Both the position numbers and the translations under genes were made by a program. Positions 8,301-10,630 of a stretch of 10,630 nt of DNA are shown in pieces (the stretch's first letter is position 1; every line of letters starts with the position of its first letter). The notes beneath the pieces are model-generated. The model saw only the letters and a program-made list of their open reading frames with translations, had not been told where the DNA came from and did no database searches. This DNA comes from Euperipatoides rowelli (taxonomy: Eukaryota; Onychophora; Udeonychophora; Euonychophora; Peripatopsidae): assembly GCA_003024985.2 (NCBI GenBank), contig PXIH01S0010908.1. One strand, 5' to 3'.

Positions 8301-8815
8301 TGAACTTGTTTCTAAATGACTTCTGAGGTAGTATCGGAAGGGGGTTTATTTTTTTTGTAATCTGCTGCACAGTTTTCTACCTAGGAAGAGTTCGGCAGGG
8401 GAGACCTTTAGAGTACAATGTGGTGTAGAACGATAGGTGTAGAGAAGTTTGTCAACCTCAACCCTTAAGTTTCTATCATTGAGGTCCTTTCCTTCTTTAG
8501 AACATTTTTGGAAATTTCGACGAATCGTTCAGCTTGCCCATTGCTAGCCGGGTGCAAGGGGGGGGGGGCTGATTTGATGTGTTGTATTCCCCGATTTTTG
8601 CAGAAAAGTTCGAAATTGTCCGAAGTAAAAGGGGTGCCATTATCACTCACAATTAGTTCCGGATAGCCATATCTGGAGAAGTAGTTTTCCAAGGTTATCA
8701 TAATTTTCTTGGAATTGGCTTTTTCTAAGATTTTAATCTCTGGCCACTTACAGTAGCTATACCGTAACCAGGAAAAGCTTATTCAAGTAGGGACCCATGA
8801 TGTCTGTGTGGACTC
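8301..8815 (-). pseudogene. pol: Element 2 integrase catalytic core (all three acidic residues traceable)
   Basis: The first catalytic Asp is in HTDIMGPY, its codon at 8802-8804, in a frame different from the zinc region upstream. After a shift near 8758 the text reads KWPEI and then, in the open run 8701-8465, YFSRYGYPELIVSDNGTPF with the second Asp and SNGQAERFVE with the Glu. The usual DDE set is therefore present but spread over frames. The motif that should read SAP-x-HP is stretched to SAPPPLHP by an 11-base C run (8558-8568 on the plus strand as G). Past 8465 the text decays: SPAEL- and LGR-like remnants lie near 8390-8410 in shifted frames, and an in-frame TAG follows. It is inactive as it stands. 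Confidence 0.85.
8558..8568. repeat. G11 homopolymer inside the integrase motif
   Basis: Eleven G on the plus strand, C on the coding strand. The run falls exactly on the conserved SAP-x-HP motif of the element 2 integrase and adds about two proline residues compared with the family, keeping the frame. This is explained by slippage or by base-calling error. Confidence 0.95.
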
Positions 8816-9060
8816 TTATCCATGGTCCTTTGGGGAGTGTCCACAGGTGTACGGTAACTTTGGCGGGTCTTTTTGGTTAAGCTGATAAGTGCGACAAGTC
8901 TTGGCGATAAACTCAATGTCCTTGTCGATGTTAAACCACCAGCATGTTGACCTAGCCAAAAGTTTAATTTTTACTACACCGTAATGACCAAGGTGTAATT
9001 CTTTAAGTACTACTTCTTTAAGAGACACCGGTATAACAACTCTTAGACCCCAGATTATGC
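8816..9060 (-). pseudogene. pol: Element 2 integrase N-terminal HHCC zinc region
   Basis: The open run 9028-8816 reads VVLKELHLGHYGVVKIKLLARSTCWW, then DKDIEFIAKTCRTYQLN, then PKLPY. The two His of LHLGH are kept. The pair of Cys, normally C-x2-C, reads C-R-T-Y: the first Cys remains and the second is Tyr, so the zinc site looks broken. WW and the NQKDPPKLP stretch fit K02A2.6-like integrases. The frame ends with a stop right at the start of the catalytic core, which continues in another frame. The N-terminal domain normally helps the integrase multimerise. Confidence 0.85.
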
Positions 9061-9135
9061 AGCCGTCCTCAATCGATAACTGGTCTTTTTTTAAAAAAAG
9101 TTTTTATCAATAGGGTCATTATTAGGGGCTTTAGG

Positions 9136-9203
9136 CCAACCATGTCTAAGGTAATCCAAGATTTTACGTCCAACCATGTCTAAGGTAATCCAAGATTTTA
9201 CGT
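9136..9203. repeat. Perfect 34-bp tandem duplication
   Basis: Bases 9136-9169 and 9170-9203 are identical over all 34 positions. Each unit starts CCAACCATGTCTAAGG on the plus strand. On the coding strand each encodes a piece of the linker between RNase H and integrase (LDYLRHGW). Since 34 is not a multiple of three, the second copy breaks the frame. The two copies have not diverged, although the element around them is heavily decayed. Confidence 0.97.
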
Positions 9204-9534
9204 AAATGTTGGTCCTGTTGTGTGGCTATGACAATATCATCTTTGGTGAAAGGGAATTCATCTTCAGCTTCCATGCAATAAATATTTTTAAGGTCTTCTT
9301 CTTTAGTTAGAAGTCAATTTGTTAGGGGAAGTCTGGAGAGCGCATCAGTGCTACTATTTTCCTTTGTAGGTTTATAAGTAATATTATAGTTGTAGTTTGA
9401 CAAAATGATAACCCAATGTTGCAGTCTACTGGCTGCTAAGGTTGGAATTTCTTTTTCTGAACTAAAAATGTATGATAGGAGATTATGATCAGTAACAAGA
9501 GTGAAAGTTCGACCATATATTTATGGAATTTTTT
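9204..9534 (-). pseudogene. pol: Element 2 RNase H C-terminal half and linker
   Basis: In one minus-strand frame from about 9530 the text reads GRTFTLVTDH, with the Asp of the RNase H active site at about 9488-9490, then IFSSEKEIPTLAASRLQHW and STDALSRLPL, which closes RNase H. A TGA follows directly after the LSRLPL motif near 9315, then a linker (EAEDEFPFTKDD, TQQDQHLRKILDYL) that ends at the 34-bp duplication. It is entered by a one-base shift at the A/T run 9529-9540 from the upstream RNase H frame. The piece IPTLAASRLQHWVIILSN is the source of the extra copy found at 9831-9900. Confidence 0.85.
9381..9450. repeat. 70-bp repeat, native copy (RNase H)
   Basis: This is identical at 69 of 70 positions to 9831-9900, exactly 450 bases away; the only difference is at 9386/9836. 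Here the coding strand gives PTLAASRLQHWVIILSN in the place expected for RNase H of this lineage, so this copy is the original. Confidence 0.95.
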
Positions 9535-9740
9535 TTATTCCAAATATTCAAAGTTCTTCGCGGTCAAGTTGTGAATATTTTTTTCTGTGTTATTTAAACT
9601 TTGGGAAGCAAACATTATGAGTTTTTTACTTTTGTCACTAAAGCGATGTAAAAGAATAGCGCTTAATCCATAAGGTGAAGCATCAGTAGCAAGGATTAAT
9701 TCCAGATTGGGGTTATAGTGTGTCAAAAGTTTTTGGGAGG
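9535..9740 (-). pseudogene. pol: Element 2 RNase H N-terminal half
   Basis: The open run 9726-9535 reads THYNPNLELILATDASPYGLSAILLHRF and FASQSLNNTEKN. TDAS holds the first catalytic Asp. The part that should read like NYxxxExE-a-l-A, which contains the catalytic Glu, reads IHNLTAKNFEYLE; the expected acidic residue appears replaced, though the alignment is uncertain by one or two residues. A stop at 9535, within a long T run on the plus strand, ends the frame and the rest of the domain follows one base out of phase. The upstream neighbour KWHWNENYNKQSQ belongs to the polymerase connection. Confidence 0.85.
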
Positions 9741-10612
9741 TAATTTCTTCTTTAATAATTTGGGATTGTTTGTTATAGTTTTCATTCCAGTGCCATTTGT
9801 TGCCCCTACAAAGAAGTTGATTTAGTTCAGATATTTTAGTTGTAGTTTGACAAAATGATAACCCAATGTTGCAGTCTACTGGCTGCTAAGGTTGGAATTT
9901 ACAGCTTTGATTTTGTTACTCTTTTTGCTAACAATGTGACCAAAATACTCGATGCTTGACTTGCAGAATTCACATTTATCCTTATTAAGGCGTATTCCAT
10001 TATTTTATAGAATTTCCAAAACTTCTTTTAAATCATCAAGGTGGGTATGTAAATTTTTACTGCTTATTAGAATGTCATCTAGGTAGCATACTACTTTATT
10101 TTTTTTTATTTACAGTTTTTAAAACTGTGTCCATGACACTTTGGAAAATTGCAGGGGCAGGTGAGATGGCAAAAGGTAGCCTATTAACACTAAAAAGTCC
10201 AAGATGTGTATTAATTGTTAAAAGTTCACTAGATTTACTTTCCATTCATATTTGGTGGTAAGCCTGGGCCATGTGTTAATTTTGAGATTTCTCCATTTAA
10301 TGTCATCTATGACTAGTAGTGGGTAGTGGTCAATTTCTAAATTTTTATTTAACCCAATCCGGTAATCGCCACAAATTCGTAAACTTCCATTTTTATTTAA
10401 AATGTCAACAATAGGTGTGCCCACCTGGCAAATTTGACAAGTGTAATGATACCTTGTGATTGTAACTTAGAAAGTTCTTTTTCAACTGCAGGTATAATAG
10501 CATAGGGCACATTTCGATGTTTACAAAATTTAGCTTGAGAATTTTTTTTTAAGAAAAGGATTGGCTGCAATGTCTTTAATACAACCCTGTTCATCTGAGA
10601 AAAGGTTATCAA
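9741..10612 (-). pseudogene. pol: Element 2 reverse transcriptase (YLDD kept, several frames, internal replacement)
   Basis: The run 10612-10397 reads KFCKHRNVPYAI and EKELSKLQSQGIITLVKFARW. The next part is in another frame: GTPIVDILNKNGSLRICGDYRIGLN. The first catalytic Asp motif (LDL in the family) reads RLTTKYEW here and seems lost. A third frame gives THLGLFSVNRLPFAISPAPAIFQ, with a stop after an A run. A further shift gives CYLDDILISS (YLDD at 10074-10085), a TAA, then NKDKCEFC, IEYFGHIV and KIKAV. At 9900 the native text stops and a 70-bp copy of RNase H sequence begins; at 9831 the connection resumes with ISELNQLL and KWHW. About 85-100 bases of native connection sequence are missing. 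The polymerase extends toward the right edge and is cut there. Confidence 0.88.
9831..9900. repeat. 70-bp repeat, displaced copy inside reverse transcriptase
   Basis: This copies 9381-9450 at 69 of 70 positions and has the same orientation. It sits between KIKAV and ISELNQLL of the polymerase, where a block ending in a motif such as FLGxxNFYxKFI is expected (element 1 in this window still has that block). The copy lies out of frame with both sides. It therefore replaces native sequence and is not a simple insertion. Confidence 0.95.
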
Positions 10613-10630
10613 AGTGTGAAAGTAGCTTAT

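Larger units (their letters stand above)
7850..10630 (-). mobile_element. Element 2: decayed, partial Ty3/Gypsy retrotransposon (K02A2.6-like pol)
   Basis: Pol domains lie on the minus strand in the order reverse transcriptase, RNase H, HHCC zinc region, integrase core, proline-rich C-terminus. The text resembles the K02A2.6-like group of invertebrate Gypsy pol proteins (RICGDYR, YLDDIL, TDASPYGL, LAASRLQHW, SDNG, SNGQAERFV). The element continues past the right edge; gag and protease are not in the window. Three stop codons in a row (TAA TAG TAG at 7850-7858) close the frame. A purine-rich AGAAGGGATAA on the minus strand near 7879-7889, followed by TGTTATATC, could be the polypurine tract and 3' LTR start, but then the last codons would lie inside the LTR. 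There are many frameshifts. It shares orientation but not lineage with element 1. Confidence 0.88.

Noticed and set aside
9136-9203. The 34-bp tandem repeat as a recombinase site
   Set aside because: It has no inverted symmetry and encodes the normal integrase linker text, so a duplication of coding DNA explains it.
1-10630. CRISPR arrays, tRNA or rRNA genes, bacterial operons, or a new defence system
   Set aside because: No regular spaced repeats, no tRNA T-arm motif and no rRNA-like stretch were seen; the coding remnants are all retrotransposon domains apart from the coiled-coil frame.

Overview
The window looks like intergenic DNA from an AT-rich eukaryotic genome, most likely an invertebrate animal. 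It has no bacterial-type gene packing, and nearly all recognisable coding matter is decayed Ty3/Gypsy-type LTR retrotransposon sequence. The species cannot be fixed from the sequence. I found no intact gene, no tRNA or rRNA, and no CRISPR array. I do not think a new working biological system is present; the interest lies in how the elements are broken and rearranged.

Layout, left to right. Bases 1-1052 are AT-rich non-coding DNA. Bases 1053-1617 (+) hold a broken, intronless reading frame for a coiled-coil protein with a basic KKRR cluster. It carries one frameshift and one in-frame stop and looks like a retrocopy or pseudogene of an unrecognised gene. Bases 1618-1975 are AT-rich spacer.

Element 1 (about 1975-6184, minus strand) is a Ty3/Gypsy element read right to left: gag-like N-terminus (6184-5753), capsid-like gag (about 5720-5100), a short Cys/His linker where a protease is expected but none is visible, reverse transcriptase (about 4995-4020), RNase H with the integrase zinc region (3993-3151), and integrase core plus GPY/F C-terminus (about 3180-2030). 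Frameshifts and stops interrupt almost every domain. The reverse transcriptase YxDD box reads YFNN, and the third integrase acidic residue appears to be lost.

Bases 6190-7849 are non-coding spacer and probably include LTR or UTR remnants, but I could not pair any LTRs.

Element 2 (about 7850 to beyond 10630, minus strand) is a second Ty3/Gypsy pol of a different lineage, resembling the K02A2.6-like group of invertebrate pol proteins. Reading right to left it has reverse transcriptase (YLDD kept), RNase H, an HHCC zinc region, a DDE integrase core and a proline-rich C-terminus. Its 5' part (gag, protease, 5' LTR) lies outside the window. It has unusual internal rearrangements: a 70-bp piece of its RNase H has replaced part of its reverse transcriptase connection region, there is a perfect 34-bp tandem duplication, and two long G runs occur. 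The two elements lie in the same orientation and belong to different lineages, so they are independent insertions.
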